From Blepharisma stoltei (taxonomy: Eukaryota > Ciliophora > Heterotrichea > Heterotrichida > Blepharismidae), in the NCBI GenBank assembly GCA_914767885.1, contig CAJZBQ010000025.1, forward strand, positions 310,001 to 374,000: a stretch of DNA of 64,000 bases. The letters run 5' to 3'. The translations under genes were made by a program, and so were the position numbers. Positions 31,501 through 40,568 of this stretch are shown one piece after another. A model generated the notes under the pieces. The model saw only the letters and a list, made by a program, of their open reading frames with translations, had not been told where the DNA came from and ran no database searches. Every line of letters starts with the position of its first letter. Position 1 is the first letter of the stretch.

Positions 31501-32595
31501 AGAAAAATAGAGCCAGGTAAAGCCGGACTGCCAAGTAGAGTATTAGAGCCTGGTAGACTCAGCCAGGTTTGACCAACTTTTTTCTAGATTAGAAAACACT
31601 GCCGTTAAATTATGAGGTAAAGCTTGCACAGAGCTGCTTGGAGGGTAAAAATATCCTTTGAAAGCTAAGCAGCCTTTTGAAGCTTCAATTTCCATTGAAT
31701 GCACATTTGTCCGATCAACAAGTGCGATTTTACCTAAATCACAAAAGAGTTCTCCGTTTGGAGGATTATCTGTGTAATAACCATCTTCTTCAGCAATCAA
31801 AGTGACACCGCCCGCAACTGCTGCCTTAGTCAGATATGTGTAATTTTCAAATTCCCTTCTAACATTTAAGTCAATTAGCCCAGGAGAGACATATAAATTT
31901 GAACAATCCTGAGGATTTCATTCTGACTCACATCCTTAAAATTGGAACAAAAAATATGATTCAACTTTATTTATATAAATAATAATACAAAATTTTCATA
32001 ATAAAAAAACATTTAAAAATAATAAAAAAATGTTTTTAATTTTTAATTTATTAAAAAAAATATATTCAGTGCGTCAACTATTAAAATAGAGTGCAGGTCC
32101 AATTATCGTGCATTTTTGATAGTGTGCATTTCTGACAAGTACTTTTGGTCGAAAATTGGTTGACACTTTTGATAGTGAGACATTTGACTGAAAAAAAGGT
32201 AAATTTTCGATCAAATGCATTTCGGTGAAAACGTACACTATCAAAAATCCATTGTCATTTGGCATGGAGCCGTTAAAATATTCTATTTGCCACCATCCAT
32301 TAAATTAAGTAATTTTTTCATAAAAATTGCTATTTTCCAATAAAAACTAAAATTTTTATCTAAGGGATTTAATTTACCCGAAAAAGACATTTTACAGATA
32401 TTTTTGTTATAATTTAAATTGGTGGAGTGAGTATTTTTCGAGAACAGCAGAAACAGGGATATTGTCATCTAAAAACACCACATCATGGATTGTGTCCCCA
32501 TCTATGAGGATTATTCCATATACTGGATGGTGAGAGTAATTTTGTGTAAAACTACATAAAACAATGTGCTTGCTGATTATGGCTTTTTTTCCCAT
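28588..32595 (-). CDS. Allantoinase-like amidohydrolase lacking metal ligands, cut by three IESs
   Basis: Cyclic amidohydrolase fold of the allantoinase type. Removing IESs of 540, 1200 and 291 bp leaves 1977 nt (658 residues). Family landmarks: the N-terminal beta segment, KYVSPGLIDLNV (normally ...PGLVDTHVH), KAAVAGGVTLIAEEDG, HVVNISSAAA, CPPIR-like NTPPIRNTGN, DCITSQHAF (normally SSDHSP) and ADLVIWAPYERV near the end. The metal-binding HxH is replaced by N-V-R, and the second His of HxxH by Asn, so hydrolysis is unlikely: probably a pseudoenzyme, as CRMPs are to dihydropyrimidinase. A disordered acidic and Ser-rich region of about 200 residues interrupts the barrel. TGA read as Trp at several points, including NYPDYWEIS and VIWAPYE. 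Confidence 0.75.
29748..30038 (-). mobile_element. TA-bounded IES in the amidohydrolase gene
   Basis: 291 bp between TA at 29748-29749 and 30039-30040; the coding join is CPEIT-FSIIEGRSEEEE. Contains the diverged core AGATCTCCAGCTATTATAT near 29826-29850, related to the GTGAGTG-family core. Confidence 0.75.
30385..31584 (-). mobile_element. 1,200-bp TA-bounded IES carrying a degenerate minisatellite
   Basis: Placed by the frame: TA at 30385-30386 and 31585-31586 gives TAVFSNL-PMLIDPTLPDP. Ends share CCAACTTTT in direct orientation (GGCCAACTTTTGTTC and GACCAACTTTTTTC). AT-rich except for the repeat tract at 31250-31570. No transposase or other long frame found inside. Confidence 0.82.
31250..31570 (+). 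repeat. Degenerate AGAGCCAGG / TAGAGTCAG minisatellite
   Basis: About 320 bp of imperfect short units around AGAGCCAGGTAGAGTC and GGACTGCCAAGTAGAG, much GC-richer than the surrounding IES. Units vary in length and spacing. It is open in one frame, but I treat that as a by-product of the repeat. Confidence 0.7.
31892..32431 (-). mobile_element. TA-bounded IES with nested TTTTTGATAGTG inverted repeat
   Basis: 540 bp; TA at 31892-31893 and 32432-32433 joins VLEK-YVSPGLID, giving the usual spacing to the PGLID strand. An alternative left TA at 31937 also keeps frame but leaves TAA. A smaller inverted repeat (CATTTTTGATAGTGTGC at 32110 against ACACTATCAAAAATCC at 32237) sits inside, perhaps a nested MITE. 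Confidence 0.7.
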
Positions 32596-33048
32596 TATTA
32601 TAATGATTTTAAATTAATGATAAAAATTAAGTTCCATATTTTCCAAAATAATATGTGCATCTAATATTAAAGGATACCACTGATAATTAAACCAGTAAAC
32701 ATTATGGGAATTTTCCTAATTTTTCGTTTAAAAATATTAGGAAAGACTTGGAGTTAATAAATCCAAATTTTGGTATAAAAATAGAATAATTATTTTTTAT
32801 TTTTATAAAAATCTTGTGATATCCTTTGAAATTATTAACTTTTATTTCTTTTAAATTTTTCGGAAAGTTTATATATATTTATTAGATTAGACCCATTTTA
32901 ATAATCTATTGCGTTAGCAACGGTATGTTGTGATACTATAATTTTTGTACTGAAATATTGTAATGCTGCATCTATAAAGACATATTCTGAATATAAATAA
33001 ATGAGATTAAAATATTTTAAGATTCAAAATGGGCGGCAACTTATAAAT
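32596..33048. other. Intergenic region between divergent genes
   Basis: 453 bp, AT-rich, between the starts of the amidohydrolase and histone genes, so it should hold both promoters. No defined motif recognised. An ATG at 33001 in frame with the histone would add 16 residues. Confidence 0.4.
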
Positions 33049-33429
33049 ATGAAACCAAAGACCGGTGATAAGAAGGACACAAAAAACGAAAAAGCAGCAG
33101 CAAAAGACATAGGTGAAACTCAAGCTCAAAAGAAATCAAGCAGGCCAAAATCAAATAGCTTTGTTATATACATTCACCGTCTTTTAAAGCAGGTTCATCC
33201 AGATCTCAGTATCTCTAAAAAATCAATGAATATTATGAGTTCCTTTGTCAATGACTTGTTTGAGAGACTATCAACCGAATCCGCTAATGTTTCGAAATAC
33301 AGCGGTAAAAAGACTCTGACAAGTAAGGAAGTTCTCACTAGCATCAAACTCCTATTTCCAGGAGAGATAGGAGTTCACGCAATGACGGAAGCGGAAAAAG
33401 CAATCAATAAATACTCAAGTAGTGAATAA
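33049..33429 (+). CDS. Histone H2B (divergent)
   Basis: Core histone that pairs with H2A in the nucleosome. 126 residues from the ATG at 33049: a Lys-rich N-terminal tail of about 32 residues, then the H2B histone fold (YIHRLLKQVHPDLSISKKSM, FVNDLFERL, SKEVLTSIKLLFPGEI) and the typical C-terminal helix ending AINKYSSSE. The core matches H2B motif by motif, but with many substitutions (for example ESANVSKYSGKKTLTSKE), so it may be a variant form. An ATG 48 nt upstream is in frame, but its extension is not histone-like. No intron or insert. Confidence 0.9.
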   Translation: MKPKTGDKKDTKNEKAAAKDIGETQAQKKSSRPKSNSFVIYIHRLLKQVHPDLSISKKSMNIMSSFVNDLFERLSTESANVSKYSGKKTLTSKEVLTSIKLLFPGEIGVHAMTEAEKAINKYSSSE

Positions 33430-33619
33430 ACTTATCCTTTTTGCTGAAATGATTAAGAAAGTATAATTAAATAATCTTTCTAGCTAAAATATAAAAAAAT
33501 TGAAAAGATCAGACTTTTCATTGGAGAAATTGAGAAATTAAAAACTTTTAAGGAAAAGATTGGTCCAATTAATGGACGATAACCGTATAATTATTATAAA
33601 TATTATCATATTTTAGAAT

Positions 33620-33885
33620 AGCTGTTAAAGGTAAGATCACGGTTCTACAGCAAAACCCAGTAAGAGAAATTTTACACCTTCTTGAGGATTTTGGCATCAA
33701 GAGAAGTAATCCACACTGAGACTAGTGTGAGTAGAGAGGTCCTAAGGGACTTGGAGACATGGACAGTTCGGCGATTAAGCTGGTTTTACCTACCGTTAAT
33801 CAGAGCTGCAAATCCAAGTTAAGACCTCAAGAATCTGGATTTGAAAAGAGTAATCTTATTAACATTAACATTATAGCCCCAGCTC
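33620..33885 (+). mobile_element. SINE-like retroposon, GAGAGGTCCTAAGG family
   Basis: Shares GAGAGGTCCTARGRGRCTTGGAGACA-type sequence (33735-33762) and the following GGCTGGTYTTACCTA segment with the element inside the sirtuin gene (39029-39237). Ends in a (TTAACA)-like tail. Target duplication not clear, so ends are approximate. Confidence 0.6.
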
Positions 33886-34394
33886 TATTTTTGCTCGTTT
33901 AGGAGCAATACCTTTGCCTATTGAATAGGCTACGAAAATATCAATTTTTCTGACAAGTACAATTTAAAATTGACTAATCCAAATTATACCTCATATTTGT
34001 CAATTTTTAATTAGTCCTTTTCATAAAAATTGCCTATTCGATAAGCTGTTAAATAATCTACAAGGGATCTTAAGCTATAGCATTAAAGTCATTATTATTA
34101 AATTATAAAAAAAAAACAAAAGGAAATTTGTGATTTAGAATTAAGAGAGGGTTAATATGTAGTTAAAAGGTTTTCAAAATTAAAATTTAATGAAGTTGTC
34201 TAATTAATATTTTTTAAAGGCTTGTTCAATACCTTGCTGTCATTTAAGGACTCCAAAATGCACTGCGTAATAATTTTGTTAAACTGTCTTGCCTTCAACA
34301 CGAAAAAGCCTTCTAACTTCCTCTTTAATTTTGATCACAATATTGGTAAAATTTCCATTAATTTTTTTTAAAATAGAATTTTTTCAATTTTTAT

Positions 34395-34690
34395 CCCCCT
34401 TGAATTGGAACAAATAAAGTAAAATTTCCATTTAGCCCCTTCAAATTAGAACGAAATTTTGAGAAAATTTTATAGATGAAAGTACTAATTTTATAAAATT
34501 AGTTTGACCAAATGCAAAAGTAAAATTTTTCACACTGAGTCGATTAAATTATTAAATTAATTCTTGATAGAATTAAATTTATGTAAAGTATTGAGTTCAA
34601 TTTTTAAAATTTTTTTATTGAGATAAATTTTAATATAATCATTTTTTTAAAAAAAATGAACACTGCTTTTAATTGGAACTGGATTTTTTT
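34395..34690. mobile_element. Probable IES, CCCCTTGAATTGGAAC termini
   Basis: Left end ATCCCCCTTGAATTGGAAC plus a second copy CCCCTTCAAATTAGAACG at 34436, and TTTTAATTGGAACTGG at the right. Termini match the 15747/44316 family. Intergenic and not frame-testable. Confidence 0.45.
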
Positions 34691-34822
34691 GTGAGTTAGG
34701 TGAATATAATATTCCATTTAATGCCACTGAACTCGAAAATTTATGCACTTGATTATTATAAAGAGCGAAATGAAGAAAAATTCGATTTAAACAAAGTAGA
34801 GCCTTTATGTTGAAACAGTTTT

Positions 34823-35332
34823 TTATTCCAATTTAAAAGGGATTAAGAAAGCAACAATAAAAAGATAGCTCATCATCCACCCTATAGTTTCAATCATACT
34901 TAGTCCATACTCTTTTTCCCAATGGTTTTTATATGAATCAAAGTTTGCGAAATAGCTAAATATCAAATAAACAATATAAATCGCTGAGCATCCTAATAAA
35001 GCTTTAGCAAATCTTTTAGAAGTTCCTCTAGATTGAACTTTAACAGCCTGAAATCCGCCGTAGGCCACTACAAGCCATAAAAGTGATATTATCAGGCTTA
35101 AAATCCAATCAATAAGAACTGGAATGTTTGATGTGTCAACGTCTTGGCTGATTGCAATTCGGTAGATTCCAAGTATGAAGCCAATTCCAAAATAAGCACA
35201 GATAAATATTGAAAGAAGCCTCAGGATACTTATGAAGTTTTTGATGTGAAGCTTATAGATTTCACCAATCAGTTTATTGTCACCTTTGTCTTGGATTCTA
35301 TAATAGCTTACAGTAGCTCCGCTGCCAAACAT
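34823..35332 (-). CDS. Four-helix membrane protein
   Basis: 169 residues, family not recognised. Four hydrophobic segments at roughly 38-58, 74-97, 110-128 and 146-165, with a polar N-terminus (VSYYRIQDKGDNKLIGEIYKL) that should be cytosolic. A KVQSRGTSKRFAKAL loop lies between helices 2 and 3. ATG at 35330-35332 is the first in frame after a TAA. Convergent to the histone region; an element sits just upstream, so a further 5' exon cannot be excluded. Confidence 0.65.
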   Translation of the reverse strand: MFGSGATVSYYRIQDKGDNKLIGEIYKLHIKNFISILRLLSIFICAYFGIGFILGIYRIAISQDVDTSNIPVLIDWILSLIISLLWLVVAYGGFQAVKVQSRGTSKRFAKALLGCSAIYIVYLIFSYFANFDSYKNHWEKEYGLSMIETIGWMMSYLFIVAFLIPFKLE

Positions 35333-35384
35333 CTGATGAAATATATTAAAGCATTAAAATGAATAATTTTCGGAAGATTAGATT

Positions 35385-35815
35385 AACTTAAATTATCGCG
35401 AGTCTTCGGATAATTTGGCACCTCTGCAGCCTAGCATCTGGCTTCAGGCTCAAGTAGTCCTAGTAAGCTGGCGTCACACCACACCTTTTTTTTGATGAGC
35501 CCGGAAAAATAGTGATGTCAGCAGTCTCTCAGAAGATAACTCGAGCATAACTAAGTCTAGCCCGACAACAAAGGAACTCTTAGCCTTGAAAGTACTCAAT
35601 ACATGGGTAAGCACCCAATGCCTCCCTTCTAAACTGCCTTGCCCTTATTAGGTGCATAATTGCTTCCCAGAAGTTGCATAGTCTGCGACAAGGAAAAAAA
35701 ACCTGCCATTGATTTCCGACCACGCAAAAACCTACCACAGACTTCCTAAAAGGATTATATCCACTTATCTGAGGCTGGACCAGCTCCGAACCTCCACCAC
35801 CTGCCATCTTTTAAA
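35385..35815 (-). mobile_element. SINE-like retroposon, related to the (GATTA)-tailed element
   Basis: GC-richer block with tail GATTAGATTAAC at its left and TTATCGCGAGTCTTCGG next to it, parallel to GATTAGATTAG...TTATAGCGGGTCTTAAGG in the element at 26616. The minus-strand 5' end AAAAGATGGCAGG fits the shared start motif. Flanks AATAATTTTCGG and ATTACTTTCG may be a diverged duplication. Ends approximate. Confidence 0.6.
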
Positions 35816-35896
35816 TATTACTTTCGATAGAAGAATATCATCAACAGAACAAAATATATATAAAATATCTAAATAATCTTTATCTACTAAAATCTA

Positions 35897-36619
35897 TTAT
35901 GCTTTTTTGAGATTTTTGATAACACCGACTTTTGCTGACCTTAAAACTCTCCCATTTATTGTGTAGCCTAATGAAACTACATTTCCTACAGACCCGTCTT
36001 GCTTTGCTGGATCCTCAAAGGTAAAAAGTGCTTCATGCAAGTTAGGATCAAATTTTTGGCCGAGTGGATCTACTTCTGCAATTAAGAATTTCTTATAAAC
36101 ATTCTTCATTATGTCTCTCGTCATTGACACTCCTTTAACTAAATCATCGAAGGCTTTAGAACAATCCTCAGGAGTCTTCATTTCTTTCGGAACATTATCG
36201 ATAGCTCTTTGCAAATTGTCAGAGACGTCAAGCATTTCTTTTGCGAATTTGGTTATGGCGTAAGTCCTTTCGTTGTCGGCTTCTAATTGCAATCGTTTTC
36301 TCATGTTTTCTTGCTCTGCAAGGGTTCTAATGTAGAGGTCTTTATATTTGTTTGCCTCTTCAGCCATCAATTGGAGCTTTGCATCAATGTCTTTTGTGGA
36401 ATCTTTTTGAGTGGATTCAGGCCCAGCTTTTTCAGATTTTTCCTTTGGTGCTTCTGATTTGTTTTTAAGCTCTTCTCCATTCTTTTGCTCTTCTTTTGCT
36501 CTAGCTTGCTCTTCTCCAAAGAATCTCTGTGTGCGAGCGCCCATGAAATTTTGTCTGGTTGCGGATCTTAAGTGGCAAGAACGACTCAAAAGCTGAAAGA
36601 TATTTCTTCGAGCTGCCAT
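35897..36619 (-). CDS. MGE1: GrpE nucleotide exchange factor, mitochondrial
   Basis: Exchange factor for mitochondrial Hsp70; it releases ADP so the chaperone can cycle in protein import and folding. 240 residues: a basic N-terminal presequence with Arg and Ser (about 1-33), a Lys/Glu-rich linker (35-75), then the GrpE long helix with conserved DLYIRTLAEQENMRKR, and the C-terminal beta domain with DPLGQKFDPNLHEAL and LGYTINGRVLRSAKVGV. Length and domain order are normal. ATG at 36617-36619, TGA-free, TAA stop at 35897-35899. No insert in the gene. Confidence 0.94.
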   Translation of the reverse strand: MAARRNIFQLLSRSCHLRSATRQNFMGARTQRFFGEEQARAKEEQKNGEELKNKSEAPKEKSEKAGPESTQKDSTKDIDAKLQLMAEEANKYKDLYIRTLAEQENMRKRLQLEADNERTYAITKFAKEMLDVSDNLQRAIDNVPKEMKTPEDCSKAFDDLVKGVSMTRDIMKNVYKKFLIAEVDPLGQKFDPNLHEALFTFEDPAKQDGSVGNVVSLGYTINGRVLRSAKVGVIKNLKKA

Positions 36620-37045
36620 TTCACCACAAATTTTATGAGTAAAGATGGATTTACTGAGATGATTCTAATTTTTCAAGACTTTTCATGATGAATTCTTAAA
36701 AAAATTGCTTAAAAAATTGAGAGAACTCGAATTCTCTTTTACTATAAAAAGCGCAGTTTTACTATGAATCCATATAAAATTTTCTGATATATTAATTTTC
36801 ACCCATAAATAATGATCGCTATGTTGAATAGTGCTCTTTTGCATTTGTTAAATGATTAAGGCTTTTAAATAAATAATAATCTAAGCTTACCTAAGATTTT
36901 ACGCACACATTTTTATTGCTTGATGTTAGCAGGATATACTAAAGTTGTAAGATATATATAAATTCTGACAATATTAATTTAAGTGATAGCATTGCAATTA
37001 ATTATTCGAATCTGCTCAAGTATAATGGCATTTCATTATAAGTAA
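36620..37045. other. Intergenic region between divergent genes
   Basis: 426 bp AT-rich stretch between the GrpE gene and the Cys-rich gene. It should contain both promoters; no motif recognised and no repeat seen. Confidence 0.4.
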
Positions 37046-37678
37046 ATGAACTGTGAAACTTGCCGAACAAGCAAATGCTGTCCAGAGCACTGCTGTGATT
37101 GGGATACGTGCAACTGTGGTGATTGTCCAGAATGTGGAGGCCCAGCCTTGCAGCCTGATTCCCAAAACTCACAAACTGATCCTTCAGTCACATCAGTCAT
37201 CGATGAAACTGTAAGACCTCAATCATAATAATAAAATGGCTCAGTGCGGAATTAGTTCTCTCCGAGAATTATTCCTTCCCTCGCTTTTATTATTATGGGG
37301 TTCAGTTTTTCCACGTGGCCTTTTATCAGCAACACCAATATGGAATACCGCATAGGGTATTTCTTTGGTCCAAGATATTAAGCTCCACCTGGGTTTGCTG
37401 CTTGACACACCCGAGGAGGGTGACCCTTAGGCGGAACACGCGCAGGAGTCGAGTTCGGGCGAGGCAACGCTGCCGGTGCGGGATTTCTGGCCCGTTGGGG
37501 ATGGCACTTTATAGAATGGCTTGGTCGGGCTAACCAGTCCAAGATTGCTTGGTGACGTCACCGGTGGGAGTTAAAAGGATGGGCTTAAGCATGCCTAAAT
37601 CATCCTGTTGAAGAAATCAAAACACCTTAAATACCTAAGTAACTAAGTAAGTAAGTAAGACCTCAATCACACACATAA
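37046..37678 (+). CDS. Small Cys-rich protein, interrupted by a retroposon
   Basis: Not recognised. 63 residues after removal of 444 bp. The N-terminal half has closely spaced cysteines (CETCRTSKCCPEHCCDWDTCNCGDC, shown in part) that could bind zinc or another metal; the rest is Ser/Thr/Gln-rich. Restored C-terminus is ETVRPQSHT then TAA at 37676-37678. An ATG follows this stop directly, with no intergenic space, which is odd: the two frames could belong to one transcript or to one gene with a feature I could not resolve. Confidence 0.5.
37226..37655 (+). mobile_element. SINE-like retroposon with (TAAG)n tail
   Basis: Flanked by TAAGACCTCAATCA at 37212-37225 and 37656-37669. Starts TAATAATAAAATGGCTCAGTGCGG and ends CTAAGTAACTAAGTAAG. 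The TGGCTCAGTGCGG near its start resembles a tRNA A box, so a tRNA origin is possible. Same family as 40569, 48868 and 62239. Confidence 0.9.
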
Positions 37679-39714
37679 ATGGATGCAGATCAACCTGCCC
37701 TGCTAACACCCGTAGCCAGGAAAAAATTCAGGGACCTTATGGAAGGAAGAGCAGTGTGCTGAGTGATATGTCCGGGAAATTTTACCGATGTTTGCTCCAT
37801 TTAAAGGGGGAGTTAAACTTGAAAAGTGAAAGCCCAACAAGATAGAGACAGTTTGGCCAGTCAAGTAACTTCCCATATGATACCAGATGTTGCGCCGTGG
37901 GCTAAAAGTTTCATCTTTGTTGACAGCCTGGTTAGAAATTCGCTTTTTGAATTTTCAGAGAGGGTAGCCCCGTTGATGCGCGGCAGGTGTCCTTATTTCA
38001 GTTTTTAAGTGCAAACACTCATCAGAGAGGAGCAAATCAGTGAAAGGCTGTTTTCAGACTGGCAAGCAAGCGGCAAAGTGAGCAAGGACGTGAAAGTCCA
38101 ATATGGCTGGCCTTTAGCAACTCTGTAATAATGCAAGTTTAACCATAAGGCCTCAGCCTGTAGCTTCAACAGCAAGCACAGCTGACACATCAAAGCCACT
38201 ATTACTATTTGATATGCCTCTTGATGAATATATTTCAATGAGAGTAAAAGAAAACCTTGCAAAAGAAAAAATAGAAGAGGATAGGCGTAAAAAAGAATAT
38301 GATGAAAAAGCTCAGTTAGAAAGAGATCGGCACAATGCAGTTTTAGAATCATCCAGAGCTACAATTGAAAGAAATAAAGAGCTCTTAAAGAGTACACAGG
38401 ACACACTTGATAAGCTAAAAAATACTATTGAAGGCTGCAAACAGACTGAACAAAGGTTTAAAGATTTTCAGGAGTCCTTTGGGAAGATCATGAGCGATGG
38501 CTTACTCCCTCCTAATGTAGCGAGAAAAAATGCTTTAGCTCTCTAGCCAAAAAAGGTCAATTATTTTAAAATTACTCTCGCTAACGAAGGGTTAATTTTC
38601 CCAAAAATTCTTCTAATGGTTTGTTCGCTAGCCAAAGTAGGAGTTAGCAAAATGCTTTGGAAGCGGAGAAGATGTTGAAGAAATGAAAAAAGTGTACGGA
38701 GTCCCTCGGATTGCATCAATTGAAGAAGTGGCTTCGAATATAGCAGAAAAAAGAAATGTTGTAATTCTGACTGGAGCTGGGGTGTCTGCTGAAAGTGGGG
38801 TTTTTACATACAAAGATTCAGACGAAACCTGGGAAATTGATGGAAAAAGTTATACACACCAAGAAATCGCTAATATTGATATACTGCAAACTTACCCATT
38901 AGAATTTTGGCAGAATTTCCATTACAATAGAATGAGGATTTCTCACTGCAGTCCTAACCAAACACATTATGCAATTGCTGATTTCTATAACTTTATGAGA
39001 TATTCCGGAAGAAAAGTCACTATTATTAACAATTTAAAATTTCAGTTAGGGGTTGGACCTCGGTCCTATAACTGAGCTCACTGGAATTCTTGAGAGTCTC
39101 GGCTCAAAGTGAAGTTTTCTACACAGAGGCTGGTAAAGATAGAGAGGTCCTAGGAGGCTTGGAGACAGAAACAGGTAGGAGACTAGGCTGGTCTTACCTA
39201 GAAGGAACAGAACTTGAAATCATAATCTTAAACTTAAACTATTATTACTCAAAACATTGATGGCTTTGACAGGGAAATTTTAGGCCCAGAAGCTGACTTG
39301 TGTGAAATCCATGGCAATCTACACTATATGCGCTGCATGTTTGAATGTTGTACAGAAATTTTCCCAGGTCCTCCAGTTGACGAAATGGTTGAAACAATCC
39401 CAATGTGTCCTGTTTGCCAAGCATTAGCAAGGCCAAATGTGCTGCTTTATGGAGAAGAGTACAATGAAGAGCAGTACAAGTCACAGACAGCACTTCGAGC
39501 AGTAGAAGAATGCGACTGCTTAATTGTCATGGGAACTCAGTTGCATTGTGGGCTTCCAAATAAAGCAGTAAAAGACACAGCCAAAGCGAACAAGTTAATA
39601 GTAGAAATCAATATCGAGCCAGTTATAGAGTACGGCAACGTTTTAGTGCTTCCAGAAACATGTGGAGCTGTTTTTCCACCAATTGCTGGGATAGTGAGAG
39701 ATAGTTTTAGATAG
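37679..39714 (+). CDS. Sirtuin (NAD-dependent deacylase) with long N-terminal extension
   Basis: The C-terminal part (38647-39714) is a sirtuin: NAD-binding GAGVSAESG, TQNIDGF, catalytic His in EIHGN, zinc cysteines (RCMFEC, CPVC) and the closing VMGTQL...IEINIEP Rossmann strands. Removal of 219 bp at a repeated ACTATTATTA restores VTIITQNIDGFD. Upstream, removal of 109 bp joins VARKNALA to KCFGSGEDVEEMKK, fusing a coiled-coil region (38214-38535) to the sirtuin. The first 500 bp (37679-38200) encode further protein-like segments (KAQQDRDSLASQVTS, REEQISERLFSDW) separated by in-frame TAA codons; introns of about 21 and 25 nt would remove some, but I cannot resolve all. The N-terminal boundary is therefore uncertain. 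Confidence 0.78.
38536..38644 (+). mobile_element. 109-bp TA-bounded IES fusing coiled coil to sirtuin
   Basis: TA at 38536-38537 and 38645-38646. Inner sequence carries CTCTCGCTAACGAAGGG and TTGTTCGCTAGCCAAAG, like GTGAGTG-family termini in short form. Removal gives NALAKCFGSG in frame; retained, the frame ends at TAG. Confidence 0.78.
39029..39237 (+). mobile_element. SINE-like retroposon inside the sirtuin catalytic core
   Basis: 209 bp flanked by ACTATTATTA at 39019-39028 and 39238-39247. Contains GAGAGGTCCTAGGAGGCTTGG, as in the element at 33620, and ends ATAATCTTAAACTTAA. Retained, it would destroy the TQNID motif. The duplication contains TA. Confidence 0.88.
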
Positions 39715-39770
39715 ATGCCACTAATTATTAAATAAAATTCCATAATTTAAAATGCTTATTTATACCAAAA

Positions 39771-40271
39771 CTAAAACTCTCGATCTGTAGGCTGGAAACT
39801 TGAATAAAAATTCAGCCTATCAAGATAGTCTCTAACGGCCCTCTGTATGGTAATGCAAGCCTCCAAAACCCCCATTTTTTTCCGGTTGCAGCAGCACTTC
39901 GTTTCATTTGACCCTGAGATTATAGCAGTTACCGAGAATTTTTGGCAATTTTCATAGTGTCTGTATAAAGATCCATTCAAAATACATGTACAAATATTTA
40001 AATTGATGGCGTTTCTTGAAGAAACCACAATTGAGTTTTCAACACTTTCGTCGCTTGTAAAGGGCATGCTGCAATTTGCATCTTTTTTAAACTTAGGGGT
40101 AATGCTTGTATTTCTTGCTGAGCTTAATGAGCACCTAATTTCTTTATGATGAGGCTGCAAGGTCATTTCTAGGCTTTCTTTTTCTCTAGAGGAGTCCACA
40201 ATTCTAATTTTGTCCTCCTTATCTGAAATTAAAGTTGTGGTCTTGGAAAAAGGATGAGAAGGCATCTGCAA
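39771..40271 (-). CDS. IQ-motif protein, 5' end unresolved
   Basis: At least 166 residues, not recognised. The C-terminal end has a clear IQ motif (ACITIQRAVRDYLDRLNF), a calmodulin-binding site, preceded by a Cys-rich patch (KCCCNRKKMG) and a Ser/Thr-rich disordered part. The same frame stays open upstream of 40271 (KRKIPAPLQMPSHPF) to about 40490 with one TGA as Trp, but I found no ATG there, so the true start is probably further upstream across a junction. TAA stop at 39771-39773. Calmodulin binding is inferred from the motif. Confidence 0.55.
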   Translation of the reverse strand: MQMPSHPFSKTTTLISDKEDKIRIVDSSREKESLEMTLQPHHKEIRCSLSSARNTSITPKFKKDANCSMPFTSDESVENSIVVSSRNAINLNICTCILNGSLYRHYENCQKFSVTAIISGSNETKCCCNRKKMGVLEACITIQRAVRDYLDRLNFYSSFQPTDREF

Positions 40272-40568
40272 CGGGGCTGGTATTTTCCTTTTAAAAGCAG
40301 GGTCAGGACTGATCGAAAAAGGATAATTAAAATCAGCTGTAGATCTCCTTGCGTGGCCTGGGTTTTGAGTATAGCACCTTTATCGCTATTATTTGCCTTG
40401 AAACAGACTTCTTTGTGGCAACTTGGAGCTCTGACAGTTCAACTCAAGGTTGACAAGATCGTATCCTATTTGAAAGACTTTTTCAACTTGGAGTTGACTT
40501 GCGACCTTTAGGTGACTCGTTAGGCCTCCGGTGAAACGAGGTAATTGTGGATTGAAGCAGTGGAAGTT

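Larger units (their letters stand above)
33430..34822. other. Intergenic region with retroposon and MITE remnants
   Basis: 1.4 kb between the histone gene and a convergent membrane-protein gene. Holds the element at 33620-33885, an inverted-repeat stretch with GCCTATTGAATAGGC near 33910-34050, and a CCCCTTGAATTGGAAC IES-like stretch at about 34395-34690. No coding sequence seen. Confidence 0.5.

Noticed and set aside
31387-31572. Arg/Ser/Pro-rich open frame in the minisatellite
   Set aside because: Repeat-driven frame inside a predicted IES.
31892-31937. Alternative shorter IES boundary at 31937 in the amidohydrolase gene
   Set aside because: It keeps frame but creates an in-frame TAA, while the boundary at 31892 gives the usual family spacing to the PGLID strand.
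35580-35807. Possible first exon starting MAGGGGSELVQPQ for the membrane protein at 34823
   Set aside because: The ATGGC start coincides with the shared 5' end of the retroposon family and the frame does not join cleanly to the downstream protein.
37315-37533. Open frame in the GC-rich part of the element at 37226
   Set aside because: It lies inside a SINE-like element with clear target duplication and shows no similarity to a known protein; similar frames at 42147, 47526, 51917 and 62352 are rejected for the same reason.
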